From: Blasia pusilla
Lineage: Eukaryota; Marchantiophyta; Marchantiopsida; Blasiales
Direction of reading: 5' to 3'
Assembly: GCA_050084515.1 (NCBI GenBank)
Contig: CM114273.1
Span: forward strand, 13,950,001-14,014,000
DNA: 64,000 nucleotides
Positions within the stretch are counted from its first letter, which is position 1. The number at the start of each line of letters is the position of its first letter. Below, in pieces: positions 1 through 11,917 of this stretch. The notes under the pieces are model-generated. The model was not told where the DNA came from, did no database searches, and was given only the letters and a program-made list of their open reading frames with translations. A program made the position numbers and the translations under genes.

Positions 1-3000
1 TCGCAATGACACCACCAAAAAATGTCCCTACAATGTTGAGCTTCAATCCATATAGGGTGAATAAGGTCCCTTTTACATATAATGCAAACCATAGGGATCA
101 ACCAAAGGGAAGAATACGATTACCTAGATGTTTCATTTGTAATGAATGAGGGAGATGTCCAATTTGATTGTCCAAATTTTCCATGTATTTTTTGTCAACT
201 AACACATATTCAATGAATGGGTTTTAAGAGACTCTCAATGAATGTCATCACACCCTCAAGCATGAAAAATCCAAGGTAAACACACCCCCTAAAGCTAGGG
301 ATATATAGAGAGGAGTTATGGGTGGGATGAAAGGATTTAGCTTCCAATATTGTCCAAGGAAAACCAGAAGTACGTTGAGAATGAGGATACGTGGAAGCAT
401 GTCAAAGAAGTGATTATTTAAATTAGGATTATGCTAAAATGGTATCTTAAACAAAATTCCATTATGAAAATAGCCTCCTTCTTTCTAGCTAAAGATTCAA
501 TTGTATCATTTTCAAGAAAAAGGTATATTAGCAAGAGATCCTACCACAATTGAGGAAAGTATGCTTTACTCTTATGTACATCATAAGAGAATACATTGAA
601 GGGGTTTGGCTCATTGGAGGAAATGATTCTATCATGCCAAAGTGGCCACACTAAAAAAAAAGGTTGAATATTGAGAGGATTTTCATTGACGTGTGAGATG
701 CCATCTTCATACAATAAGATATGCAACCTTTGACAATCAGTACATGGTTTGCATTCCTATTTTCACTTAAGGTAGGTGATATATAGCTTTTTGGAACTCA
801 ACATTACTTGGATTTTTTTAATTTAAAGTATTATACAAGAATTGATGTCTTTGTCTACTCATGTCCTTAACTTGAGATAGGGAATAGGATACCATAAAGA
901 TCTCAAGTGAAGTTGGATTTGAGTGGTCCCCATAAAATCCAAGCACATGATTTTAAGTTGTGATATAGAGAATATGCCCATTATTGAAGGTTAGAGATGA
1001 AAAGGAATAGGTTAGAGAGAGGATGTAAAAATGGAAAGCTCCAATCCTAACATCCTCCCATATTTTGATGATCTTGTTACAACTTATTAGTTACTCTTCC
1101 CAAGACCAAAGACATCCTTATTGAATTTTGTTATGATAAGGTTTAATGTTAGTGCTACCCACGGGGTTTTTGATATCACAATTGAAGAGATATTCAAACT
1201 TGGGTATAATGTGGTACTTCCATTTGATAATCTTGTTCCCCCCCAATATGCTATGCAACAAAATAACTTGTTAATAAGCTTGGTATGAGTTGGAACTCCA
1301 TCCATGCACGTCTTAAAAGGAATGTTCTTTTCAATGGAGATTTAGCAATGTATCTAAGATCCCTAAGTGTGGAAATTCTATGTTTAAGAAATTGGGAAGG
1401 TCCTTAGTACCGAACCAGTGATTGAAACATTTCTACATAATTCCTACAATATGATGTATATACATATATAAGGCATTATCTAAGTTATTGACTTGGTCAT
1501 CTAATAAAACAAAGTAAAGATGGCAAGGCTATATATGCAAGTGATAGAAAGGTGTTGGATCATTAATGTACCTAGACTTTTGGTATAACCTAGAAATTAT
1601 AGATTTGGTTTTACTCTCAATAGACTCAATCTTCATTTCGATAAGGTACGCTCATAGTTAGGATGGTGAAATATCATTTTCCCCTTTGGCTTCAAATCAA
1701 TAACTTTTTTTTGTTTTACCTGCTCTTATTATGCTTGGTAAGAAGAAATCTTATTATTTTGTGCTTTCTCCATTTTAGTGCCACCACATACCGTCATGCA
1801 TTTGCAATAAATTTTAATGGTCCTAAAAAAGATAGGATATGTTGAGGGAAATGGATTGATACAATAGTGGTATGGAGTACTTTTAATAACTTATCAATTT
1901 TTCAACTCACTTATGTGTATATTCTTGTTTGCAATTTTTTATAATAATTTATTTTGATGATGTGATCATGAAAAATCCAAATAAAGTTATATTCCCTTCC
2001 GCATCAGAGAAAATAAGAAGTTCATCCGATGCTAGTTTGTTACCTTTTCTTCTCTAGGAGACGCGACCTCCACTACAAGGAGCGATGGCGATGAAGAAGA
2101 CCCATCTCTATAATCGACTTCATCATCGACATTGATTTTCCCCCTTAACCATAGAGATGTATGGGGCTATGGAGAAGAGGTTTGACTCGTTCCTTGCCGA
2201 TTGCGCTCATCCTCTCCAGTTAAGAAATGGGTTTTCCTTAGCTACTACGATTCTTTATTGGAGAAAATGGGTCTTCATAGCTTTGCAACGTGACAAGGAT
2301 AATGGGCTTTTGCGGCGGGTTTAAGTTGTGGGAGACATTAGCGTTAGAGGCCCACTCAGTGGTAGTCATGGATCTCTAGGTGTTTCTAATATTGTCTCTA
2401 TTGTTGGTGAATTGAGCCAGTAAGGGGATGCCCCCTTTTCAATTTCTAGGCTAGTTGTGGCCGTCACATACTCAACTCCTTAAGTCCCCCTCTTTTGTAC
2501 TCCCGATGCGTTTTCCATCACCTATTTTTTATTGAGGCTTTACTTTTTCTTTTTTTCTTATCTTAGTTTTATTTTCTTTGAGCTTGCTATCTTCAAAAAT
2601 ATTTTCTGCTTTAACATGATATCAACTAAGTTTGTGGATAATTTTAAACGTTCAACATATTTATAAAACTAGTTTTACATCCATTAGGATATTAATGCTT
2701 GTATACGTATTTAATTCTCGGGGAGTAAGATTTCTCTTCCTAAAAGAAGAAACATGTAGGGAGTGCAAATTGATATAATCGAAGTTGCAAGCATCGAATA
2801 AAAGAGTGATATCAAGTCTTGGAGCAACAAGAAAAATCTTGGAAAGGTAAGTAGAATTTTGTACTATATTTTTTCATTGCAAAAACTTCATGTATATACT
2901 TATAGTTATGTAAATTTTTTTAATTTAGAATTAAAATTAGAAAGGAGTATAAAAATGAGACCACATCACCGCCCAAATTTTATTTTATATTAATTGGCTT

Positions 3001-5150
3001 TGTATTGATAACCTTGATCTTGTACAATTATTACTTTATATCTTGTTTTGTCAACCTTTTCTTCCACTTGACATATCAAATGTGCAAATGGATACTCAAA
3101 CACATTCTTCAAATCAGAATTTCTTTCATTGGAGTGCCTTGCTCAATATGGAATTTATTTGATTGAATTCAAATTATTATTTTTGTTTATTTTATCTAGT
3201 AAGAATGGATGGAAGTGTTAGATTTAGTAGTATAAAGGGGATCTTGCATGACAACACTTTTGTTTGTCAATTTATTCAAGTGGACCACGGCTACTCAAAA
3301 TTCAATCATATGAAGAGAAAAATAAACCATTCTATCTAATAAAACGTAGATATTTACAACAAACATATGTTCATCCTAGGCATATTAAATTAATTAGATA
3401 TTACTCGTATTAATAAATTTAGAAGGATTTCAAATATAAAAATTTGAAAATTATAGTTATACTTATGAAATACTAAGTCATGTTGAAAAGACCATACTTA
3501 AAACAGTCATATATACTTACCTAGTAAAAATAACACAAAATCAATTTTATACACTTCTCGAGTTTTAGTCATGTTGAAAGAACATGTAATCATTTATAGA
3601 AGGAATATATTCCCACCGCTGTCATATAAGATTTGTATACCATATTCATTACAAAAATTCATGATTTCACAAAAATGGACAAGTTTGTTCCTAGTACGGA
3701 CATGGACAAACAAGCATGGACATGTTTACGGACATGGATTGCAAGAGGTGGAGCCCACTCTTATAGTTCACGGTAGAAGGCACATAAAGGGTGAGTGGGG
3801 AAATAAGGGGGGATAGAGGAAGAAATAGGAAAATATGGAACTCAAAGACAAATCGGGGGAATGAGAAAGAAGATGAAAGTGGGGCCTATATGGATAAGTC
3901 CTTCCATATGATAGACGTAAGTCCACGGACATGGACATGTCCGCAGATATGGACTTTGTGTACATGCAACCTTGCAAAAATGTAGTCTTTTAAAAAATCA
4001 TATGAAACCGTAAGTTTTTAACTATGTCATATAAACCATATATACTCATATATCACAAGTTTTTGTATCGATATGACTTGTACTTTTGTTGTGGGAACAC
4101 ATGTCATCGCCAAACTTTTTACACTAATCTTATCTTACCATGTCAATACTAACATGGTTTATGTAATATATATTAGATGTCCCTTTTTTTTTTCCTTATT
4201 TTGACACATGACATAATGATATGTTAGTCTTTAAAATCAATGACTACGTAATATGTCATCCCAGAGTCTTAGTTTCATCTATGCATCACAATATGATTCT
4301 AGTGATAAGATGATAGATGACTAGGATTTTACGACTAGATGAATCATCAACCATTGCTAGTAATTTGAGACAATAAACCACTACATTAAGTCCTATAAGC
4401 CAATCATAAAAATCATGTTTTCTTCCAATGAGTTTGATTTCAATATTTTGTGTTTTTACCAAATGATATTATGATAGAAGTTATTGAATATGAGGCAATT
4501 AATAATCTTCTTATATTATGCTTGAGATTTAGAGAACAAAATTTTCAATTCCACTTTTCAAATCCTTAGAATTTAATGATTTTCAATTCTATAATATCTT
4601 GGTCAATGTTAGCCATAATGGGGGAGAAATTTGACCAAAAAACTATTTCAAATGGAATTTGAGAATAAATAAATTCTTCTTGGGTTACAAACCTGATGGA
4701 TCCCATCAAAAGCGACCAACCCAAGCCAAGATAAGACCTAAACGTTAGATTGTGGAACAAGAGGATATGGAAGATTATTAATTCATTACATATAAATTTC
4801 CATTAATACATCTATGATAAGTCATATTCAAGATGAAGATACATGCAAAGAAGGATGGCATACATATTTTTCTCATCTACTAAAGTTAGGAAGTTACACT
4901 TGAAACAATAGTTGAGTAAGATTAAGAAAGGGTTCTTAAAATATAAATAATAACATCCTTAGTATGAGAACAATAGTATTTTCATTTGGTTATTTTGGAA
5001 TTTTCATAGATAATGATGATCTCGTTACAATCATATTCCAATGATTAGGAAAGTAGTATAAAGCTTTCAAAACATCCATCTATGTTAGGGATAAAATTTT
5101 ATATTTCAATAATTCATTTCATTTTTAATCAATGAAGAGATGAGATGAGG
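1..5150. other. AT-rich intergenic stretch, no intact gene
   Basis: No reading frame here has the length or composition of a real gene. Around 140-215 (+) there is a broken zinc-knuckle-like pattern (Cys-x2-Cys, then Asp-Cys-Pro-Asn and a second Cys-x2-Cys), readable only with a stop and a frame change. It could be a gag or LINE ORF1 relic, but I cannot assign it. A stretch near 3.68-3.96 kb has inverted copies of a short GGACATG-rich sequence and is listed separately. The remainder holds simple AT-rich sequence and short chance frames only. Confidence 0.5.
3675..3975. repeat. possible MITE-like element with inverted GGACATG-rich ends
   Basis: Both ends carry copies of a CGGACATGGAC-like sequence. 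The left block (3696-3740) has three of them in one orientation. The right block (3932-3965) contains the near-palindrome CGGACATG-GA-CATGTCCG. The segment of about 300 bp between them is purine-rich and non-coding. Inverted termini and size would suit a small non-autonomous DNA transposon, but I could not define clean terminal repeats or a target duplication. Confidence 0.25.
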
Positions 5151-5835
5151 ACCTAGTATTTCTTCAAGTAGTTTATATGAATATGCATATTATGTAGAAA
5201 GATATAAATGTAGAAATGAGGGTTGTGGAAACCATAACTATAAGGGAAGTTTTGGCTCCTAAGGTTGGGGTCAAGCATGCTACTAAGGTCAATCGTTAAA
5301 ATATAACCACAATAATATTGTAAGAAAACAAGTTGAGGTAGAAAAAGAGGAAACTTTAGTACATGGAGGATATGGAGGAAATGCTTACAATCAAGGTGAT
5401 CAACTCTATAGATCTTATGACTACTAAGGGATTAAAGGTCATAATGCCAAGGATTGCTTCAAGAAGCAATTGAACATGCAATCTCCAATTCTTCCACATT
5501 AGAATCATATGGAGCACTACCAAAGTGACGATTAAGTGTTAACCATGAACCATATCATGCAAAATATCATGTCCAAGTACCACTAGTGAAGAGTTGTATA
5601 TTCATTTAGGACCATCTAACCATATGACCGCTTATGAAGAAAGGTTCATCGACATGGCGCCATTGAAGACTCTAACAATCATTAATATATTTGCGATCAA
5701 TTTGTAAGTCCACAATTTATAAAAAATTACAGTTTGCCCATAACATATGTGCAAGCTTGTGAGTCTACCACTTTCAAAGTAGTCATAAAGGAAAGAATTC
5801 AACTTATAATTTGAGAGTGTGATGTGAGTTAGAAG
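5150..5835 (+). pseudogene. Ty1/copia gag zinc-knuckle and protease relic
   Basis: The sequence shows a Gly/Tyr/Asn-rich stretch, then GIKGHNAKDCFKKQ around 5430-5475. This matches the second half of a copia gag CCHC knuckle, with the first Cys pair lost at an in-frame stop. About 120 nt further, LYIHLGPSNHMTAYEERF (from about 5595) resembles the copia protease active-site block, which normally reads Asp-Ser-Gly-Ala-Ser-Asn-His-Met. Here the catalytic Asp-Ser-Gly is replaced by His-Leu-Gly. Several stops interrupt the frame and no integrase or reverse transcriptase follows, so this is a dead fragment. Assignment to copia rests on the order knuckle then SNHMT motif. Confidence 0.5.
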
Positions 5836-6139
5836 TTCCATTTTCTTTCACTCATAATTTAGTCATCAATGACAAGCAAAGTACTTGCAAACCACTTGTA
5901 ATATTTCTATAGCTTTGTGAGTTGACTTTGGGATTTTACAAATATGTGTAGAATTTTAATTACTCGCAATTGACTCACAACTTACTTGTAGAAAGCTCAA
6001 AAAAATTGGTAAAACAATCGAGTAAACTCAACAAATAGTGATTTTCTAGACTTGCAAAGCTGTTATTTTTTTCTCCTCTTTCACTTGATTAGGAATGATT
6101 TTGAATCTTCCAAACACTCTTTCAATGAGGATTAGGCTC

Positions 6140-6830
6140 CTTTCAACTCCTCATCTGTGTGAATGCCTCTACCAGACTCTCACCTGATCGTCGCTGAAAA
6201 TCCTGTACACTCTTCAGCTTGTTGGTGCGTACGCCCTGGTAGCTCTTCCCCAACTGTCGGAAGAACTCCACTGTGGGGCTGAAGCTGGGTGGCCCTCTAC
6301 CACCAAAGGTCTCTGCCACATCGTCTGTCTCACTGCCCTCCTCTCCATCTAGTCTCGGGGCTGATGGTGTGGGTCTCTCTCCTCTCATAATCCCATCATA
6401 TGCCTCGCGACCACTAGTGGACACATACCCTGGAGCCCAATACATCCTCCAGGCATCAATCTCTACGGAATATAGTGATCAAAACTCTATGTAGTCATCC
6501 ATTGGAGGACCCTCCACGTGCTGGAACAACCCCTTCCATGCCATGAAAGGGTTGAACCGTGTCGGGGTCCGTATCTCCTGGAAGTCGCACCATGTGTCGA
6601 ACTCTTGGATAAAATCATCTAAGTTGATGGTGCCCACTATACCCGAGAAACAACGCATGCCCCGATGGCCCATGTCGTCCATCTCCTGCCAAGTACTCAT
6701 CGTCAGCGATCTCATGCGTGATCTCGTCACCGGACCCGGTGTCAGTGATGACAATCCACCCACGGATGGATGTCGAGGTAGTAGCTCCCTTTGGTAACCC
6801 CTCGATATCACTCCACTCCGTGTCACACCA
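6140..6830 (-). pseudogene. Ty3-like retrotransposon gag fragment
   Basis: On the minus strand two frames join across a stop near 6478. The upstream part (6826 to 6479) ends with the block RFNPFMAWKGLFQHVEGP. The downstream part (6445 to 6143) contains FFRQLGKSYQGVRTNKLKSV followed by FQRRSGESLVEAFTQMR, the helix pattern of the Retrotrans_gag capsid domain (Trp/Phe-rich start, then an ESL-x-E-A-F segment). A second copy at 63.25-64.0 kb carries the same two blocks in the same strand and order, which supports a real family rather than chance. No zinc knuckle or protease follows on the low-coordinate side. The LTR at 8120-8602 lies on the 5' side, as expected for the leader and promoter of this element. 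Confidence 0.7.
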
Positions 6831-8119
6831 CTACTACTGCTTGCACTACCCCGTTCTTACGAACCCTGGAAGAAAGCCGTGATGATAAACCCTGTCTCAC
6901 CCGCTCAAGCACTCAGACTCACCGAGAGTTTCCCACACGCCTCACTAGCTCACCTATGCTAACATCAATCCCGTGATGACATACCCGGCCTCACGCACGC
7001 TCAACACTCGGGCTCACCATGAGCCTCCCAACTGACTCACCTAACCTAGCGACACTCTCTCGGGTCATACACGCGACCCCTACTCGGAAACCGCCGTATA
7101 TCCACCAACATGCTACACATGAAAAGAATCTACACTCGTCACCATCACTGCACCCACCTCCCACTAGCTACTACCCGATACCCAGCACTCTCAATCACAC
7201 ACGACAAGTGCGGGAAAAGGGACTCCAATGGGTAACCTGATCACGCCCTCCAACCTACTGCACCATCAATATGCACGTCTCCACATGATATGACAATCTC
7301 CGCAACACAACACTCTCCTCGACCAACACGTCGATCCTCCCGTCGGCATCATGCCGACCGGTTGTCAACAGATGCGGAACACCCGTCGGCATCATGCACA
7401 CTGCCCCTCCATCGTCAACTCTCGCAACGCCCTCTCGCGCCCCAAAACATCATGTCATGCTCGCTGTCCAACTATGTCGGTCACTCACCACGTCGACATC
7501 CTCCCTGCCATCACGTTCCCCATGCGCAACCGCGTTTGCCAGACCGACCCCGTCCGTCCTACGACGTTCGCTACAGCTGCACACAGATGGACCATGCTCC
7601 GTCCTACCACGTTCGATACATCCACTCCTACCACGTTGGAGGGGGGGGGGGAACTTGGCCCGCGGCCCTTTGCGGGCCCTAAATGCGGGGGCTAGCCCGC
7701 CCCTATGGACCTCCCCAACTTTTGGGGAGGGGCAATAAATGGGGGTGCGGCGCTCCTATGCGCGCCTCCCACCTATGGGGGCCGCGCCGTCGCCGCCCGC
7801 CGTCCGCCGCCGTTTGTCCGCGCCCGCCGACCTAAACGCCCGTCATCGCCCCCGGCGGCTGCAAGCCCTAACTCTCTTTTCTTCTCTCTCTCGACACCCT
7901 CACTCGCGTACACCCGACGCTCCGCCGCACACTACACTCGGCTGCTGTCCCACGTCAATCCGTACCAACAAAATCTGAGAAAAATGGACAGCACTTCCGC
8001 CCACGGCCTTCCAAACATAAAAATGACAAACACCCGCAACACACGCGGCTCCCGACCAAGGCAACTCGCTTGCCTACCTGCAAAAAACAAATCCCACCAG
8101 CCCCTTGACATCTTTCTCA
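6831..8119 (-). other. GC-rich presumed leader/5' region of the minus-strand Ty3 element
   Basis: This 1.3-kb block lies between the gag fragment and the LTR copy and is strongly pyrimidine- and C-rich on the plus strand. All three plus frames are open around 7290-7740, which follows from the scarcity of A/T-rich stop codons in C-rich DNA rather than from coding. I did not find a convincing primer-binding site. A G run at 7640-7650 and an inverted GGGCCC-rich stretch at 7668-7690 could fold. The position suggests untranslated leader plus the end of an LTR, but the LTR/leader boundary cannot be drawn. Confidence 0.35.
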
Positions 8120-8602
8120 TGTAAAAATAAAGAGAAGTAAAGACGGCACACCCAGCCTAAAACTCCACTCCTCAATCTACATCGGCATATCGAGCCTCGT
8201 CCACCTTGTGCTATCAAGGAATCCGGACGCTAGCACCCTAGTCCTATCTCACACACATACAAGGGAGGTGCTCCAACGGCCCAACATGAGAAAGATGGCT
8301 TAGGAAAGCCATCTTCCTCTCTTATATAGGGTTGGGAAGAGCCAAAAGGCTCTTCCCCTAAAAATAGCCCTCCCCTTGGTAACCTGTGCGCACAAGTTAC
8401 CAGGGGCGGGTGACCTGGTCAACAAGTCACCCGGTTGTAAAAGACCTCAACATGAAAGTTGTGAGAAACAACGTTCCTGACACAATGGACCTATCCTCAA
8501 CCTCATCCGACACCGTGGGACAAAGTTACACTCAAGATACTCCGCTGGCTCCTACGCCCTATCCACGATAGATCTCGGCCTATCGGCTACTCAGATGTGA
8601 CA
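8120..8602 (-). repeat. LTR copy of the PHD-bearing Ty3 family (reads to minus)
   Basis: This block is closely similar, with only scattered substitutions by eye, to 11440-11917. Read on the minus strand it begins TGTCACATCTGAGTAGCC, the usual TG start of an LTR. It contains a TATA box, TATATAAG, at 8321-8328 pointing toward the gag fragment at 6.8 kb. The low-coordinate end is unclear because similarity to the solo LTR stops near 8120. The high end abuts, base to base, integrase coding sequence on the opposite strand (from 8603), so the element was cut or inserted into here. Confidence 0.65.
8321..8328 (-). promoter_or_regulatory. TATA box of the LTR
   Basis: TATATAAG on the minus strand, about 275 bp inside the LTR from its TGTCAC start. 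The same motif is at the equivalent place in the second LTR copy (11636-11643). It would drive transcription toward the minus-strand gag. Confidence 0.5.
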
Positions 8603-9194
8603 CCGAGATCTAGACTTGCTAGCAGCAATTCGTCGGGACTCTAGTGAGGTGGTGAACCTTGATGAACCAGAGATGTGGATGAGAGTGTATTCTCAACAGG
8701 CAGAGCTCTTTCAGAGAGTTATGCCAACAGCCTTTGAGAATCTTGCCATTGCTCAACAAAGGGATACGTTGCGGTATGCAACCATTTGGGGTGGAGGTTA
8801 TCGACCATCGATTCGTAGGTTCCATGTGGGGGACTATGCCTATTTGCAACAGATTGCACCGACAACGTTGGATGTGACGGTAGGCCACACTATTTTACGA
8901 GTGCAAGAGGTGTTAGCTTCTGGAGTTCTCATGTTGGAGGGTCGTGATAGAGTTTTTTGGAAGAACCATGTGCGTAATTGTGCTCCATGTCATCTTCCAA
9001 ATGTGGATGGTACTGTTGACCCAAGCTTAGCCATGATACGTGCTAGCTTGAGGTGCATGTTGTGTGGGTCTGCTGGTAACGCAACCCGTATGTTGGTGTG
9101 TGATCGGTGTTCTAGGGGTTGGCACATGATGTGTTTGACTCAACGTATGGATGTTGTTCCTACTGGAATGTGGGTTTTTCCTCGATGTATTTAG
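8603..9194 (+). pseudogene. Ty3-like integrase C-terminus with fused PHD finger
   Basis: This fragment has no natural start; it is open from the LTR junction to the stop at 9192-9194. The first 130 or so codons look like the end of a Ty3 integrase. They run RRFHVGDYAYLQQ, then a beta-rich stretch with LASGVLMLEGRD and NHVRNCAPCHLPN. The last 45 codons form a PHD-type zinc finger: Cys-x2-Cys, Cys-x2-Cys in VCDRCSRGWHMMCLT, His and Cys in WHMMC, then WVFPRC. The seventh ligand (expected Cys before Pro-Arg-Cys) is Phe, so this copy is damaged; the copy near 26.95 kb keeps CPRC. PHD fingers commonly bind histone H3 tails; here the finger sits where chromoviruses carry a chromodomain, suggesting a role in integration-site choice. 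That role is inference. Confidence 0.75.
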
Positions 9195-9364
9195 GAGAGG
9201 TAGATGACTTGATCTTTGCATGATATGGATTACAGATCTGCGACTAACAATGGGGCAACCTAGCACCCCGCCTTCTGATTCGTGCACCCACGAAGGTGTA
9301 TAGCATGTAGTAGATGTATCGGGCTACCTGGGAGTTAGAGGGACCTAACCGCCAGTTAGGGGGG

Positions 9365-9473
9365 TGAGTTGTGGTACACTCGTGTTTGTGTATGCTCTCG
9401 TCTATGTTATGTATGTATGTGAGTATGGTATGTCAACAATGTATGTTGTATGACGATGTGGATTCGCACGACA
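9365..9473 (+). repeat. 109-bp direct repeat, copy 1, directly after a purine tract
   Basis: It begins TGAGTTGTGGTACAC immediately after the purine tract AGGGGGG at 9358-9364 and ends CGCACGACA. The second copy is at 9840-9948. The TG...CA ends and the preceding purine tract are what one expects at the start of a 3' LTR. The last 30 bp resemble the 3' end of the solo LTR at 11299-11917 read on its own strand. Confidence 0.55.
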
Positions 9474-9839
9474 GCTCTCATGACCATACAGGTTATGTCG
9501 TAGAGTAGAGTGTGCTAGTAGAGGCCATACCTTACGTAGGGCCGTAGTATCTAGGTAGGGATACGGTTTCATACATAGGGTTGGGGGTTACTCTTTTGAG
9601 GGTGACTTTTCCAGTAGGGCCCGCCCTTAGGTTGGAGGATATAGTGTGGAGTGTACTCAAAGAATAGTTAGTTCTTTGAGTTGAGCGTGTTGCGTTGGGA
9701 GTTAGCCTTGGTAGTGAGTAGAGCTCTTGGCTATGGTGGTTCCCGCAAGCTTCGACCTGGATTCTCCCATCATGGAGTGGGTTTGGCTTGATGTATGTGA
9801 TTCTATACGTGTTTTATGATAGTAGGTCTTTCACGGATT

Positions 9840-9948
9840 TCAGTTGTGGTACACTTGTGTTTGTGTATGCTCTCGTCTATGTGATGTATGTATGTGAGTA
9901 TGGTATGTCGGCGATGTATGTTGTATGACGATGTAGATTCGCACAACA
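9840..9948 (+). repeat. 109-bp direct repeat, copy 2
   Basis: Near-identical to 9365-9473, with a handful of substitutions and TC instead of TG at the start, ending CGCACAACA. The 366 bp between the copies has no reading frame. The pair could be LTR ends of a tiny element, or two overlapping incomplete LTRs. Confidence 0.55.
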
Positions 9949-11298
9949 CATGTCCACTTAAAGACAATGATCATGACAAAGACAATGATTGATCTTCCTC
10001 GTTTATTGACCCATCACTCAAATTAGCTTAAAGACACTAAATCATACAAATTTTCTCATATGTTTATTTTCAGATGGAGATTAAATTTTAATGAGAAATA
10101 TGAACTTTTTCCCACCTCATGAAATTGTAAAGGGAAAATGGATATTTTAATTGCAAATTAAAAATATATAGAAATTATAAAAAGACATAGAATTTGAAGT
10201 TGTATTACATTTCATGTGGGTATTCTTCCAGATGTTGATATGGCCACATAAGGACCGTTTATGCTGGAAAGGGTCTTGATGAAATAGTGCCTCATTGTTT
10301 CACTATAACGGAATGCCTAAACCAAATTCTCTCCCAAAATAAATGAGAAACGTCATATGATTGGAGGATGAAATCCTTAAAAACATATGTCTTTGCTCAT
10401 AACTCACAAATGTAGTATAAGTGAAGAGATATGACTTGTTTAGGGCTAAGGGATGTTGCTAACTATTTGGGTCATAGGCAAATAACTAGATGAATAACAT
10501 AACCCTAAAATGAATGACTAAACCATTTTAGTCACAGTTTGAGTTATTATTTCGGGAAGTCATTTAAAATTTAGTCATAAAAAGCATACATTTCTTCTAA
10601 TGCAACTCCTTGAGGGTTAAAATCCATGTGCAAAGAGCACTATCCATTAAAACCAAGGAGTTCTATGCTTGAGGTTGCGCTTCTTCTAAAGGATCCATGC
10701 CCGATGTTTTCTTACAATCTATAGTTGGCTTGGAACTGGATCCTTGTACCATAGCTATGGAGGCTTCCAAGCACAACTATGGCATTCTCATTAGGTTTCA
10801 ATACCCTAAATCTAAAACAAGTAGAACTCTCTAAACCCTTCTTGCGTGTGGGATGTCCGTTAGCAAAGACTGTGGCTGAGACTTATTTCCTACCCCATAG
10901 TGGGAGCTGACAAAAGAAAGGGAGACAAAGACAAAAAGGGATACAACAACACGAAAGGTAGTGGGCTCCATGACATCTTACTTATTAAGCATAGGGAATG
11001 GCTAGGGGATCTAGCTGAGAGACCAACTTTGTCGCCTTGAGGAAAAGTGGAGGAAAAGGAATGTGGTGAACAGTTTGGAGCCATATTGAGACACGTTGAT
11101 GAATTTATGTCAGAGGACATGAGTTGCTTGATGTGCCCTACCAAGTCACTCTAATCCATAATCATGATACACAGAGAGTGTCTCCAATGTTGGAATGGCC
11201 TCTCTCAAAGGATAATTTAATTTCACCATGTTAGAACAATGCATACTAGGGAATAAAAAATAAATCAATCCACCAAAATCAAAAAGCAAAAGAAGAAG
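9949..11298. other. intergenic stretch without recognisable gene
   Basis: It starts AT-rich and becomes mixed. It includes a diverged repeat at about 10470-10585 (listed separately). No frame longer than about 85 codons is present and none shows a known motif. Confidence 0.5.
10470..10585 (+). repeat. dispersed repeat (copy also at 45.55-45.72 kb)
   Basis: The core GACTAAACCATTTTAGTCA followed by TTTGAGTTATT and a GTCATTTAAAAT...TAGTCATAAAA end recurs at 45650-45722 in the same orientation. The core is itself partly palindromic (GACTAAA / TTTAGTC). It may be a MITE-class element, but no termini were defined. Confidence 0.4.
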
Positions 11299-11917
11299 GT
11301 GTTGTGCGCATACATATCGCTACACAACATACATCGCTGGTCACATCTACAGCACACAACATCGATCTTCCCCACACACGGGTCGATTCACACATGTACA
11401 AAAATCAACTCATACATATACATGGAGATCACACAACAAAAATAAAGAATAGTAAAAATGGCACATCCGGCCTAAAACTCCACTCCTCAATCTACATCGG
11501 CATATCAAGCCTCGTCCACCTTGTGCTATTAAGGAATCCGGACGCTAGCACCCTAGTCCTATCTCACACACATACAAGAGAGGTGCTCCAACGGCCCAAC
11601 ATGAGAAAGATGGCTTAGGAAAGCCATCCTTCTCTCTTATATAGGGTTGGGAAGAGCCAAAAGGCTCTTTCCCTAAAAATAGTCATCCCCTTGGTAACTT
11701 GCGCGCATAGGTTACCAAGGGCGGGTGACCTAGTCAACAAGTCGCCCGGCAGTGAAAGACCTCAACAGGAAAGTTGTCAGAAACAACGTTCCTGACAAAA
11801 TGGACCTATCCACAACCTCATCCGATACTGTGGGACAAAGTTACACTCAAGATAGTCCGCTGGCTGCTAGGCCCTATCCACGATAGATCTCGGCCTATCG
11901 GCTACTCAGATGTGACA
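11299..11917 (-). repeat. solo LTR of the PHD-bearing Ty3 family
   Basis: On the minus strand it begins TGTCACATCTGAG and ends GCGCACAACA, 619 bp, with the TG...CA ends of an LTR. The four bases AAGG sit immediately outside both ends (11295-11298 and 11918-11921), consistent with a short target duplication; Ty3 elements normally give 5 bp. A TATATAAG box lies at 11636-11643. No gag or pol of the same element flanks it, hence a solo LTR left by recombination. The 11440-11917 part is closely similar to 8120-8602. Confidence 0.65.
11636..11643 (-). promoter_or_regulatory. TATA box of the solo LTR
   Basis: TATATAAG on the minus strand at the position equivalent to 8321-8328 in the other LTR copy. 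Confidence 0.45.

Noticed and set aside
7290-7740. Three overlapping plus frames of 114-130 codons
   Set aside because: The DNA is C-rich, so stops are rare in all frames; no motif or consistent codon use.
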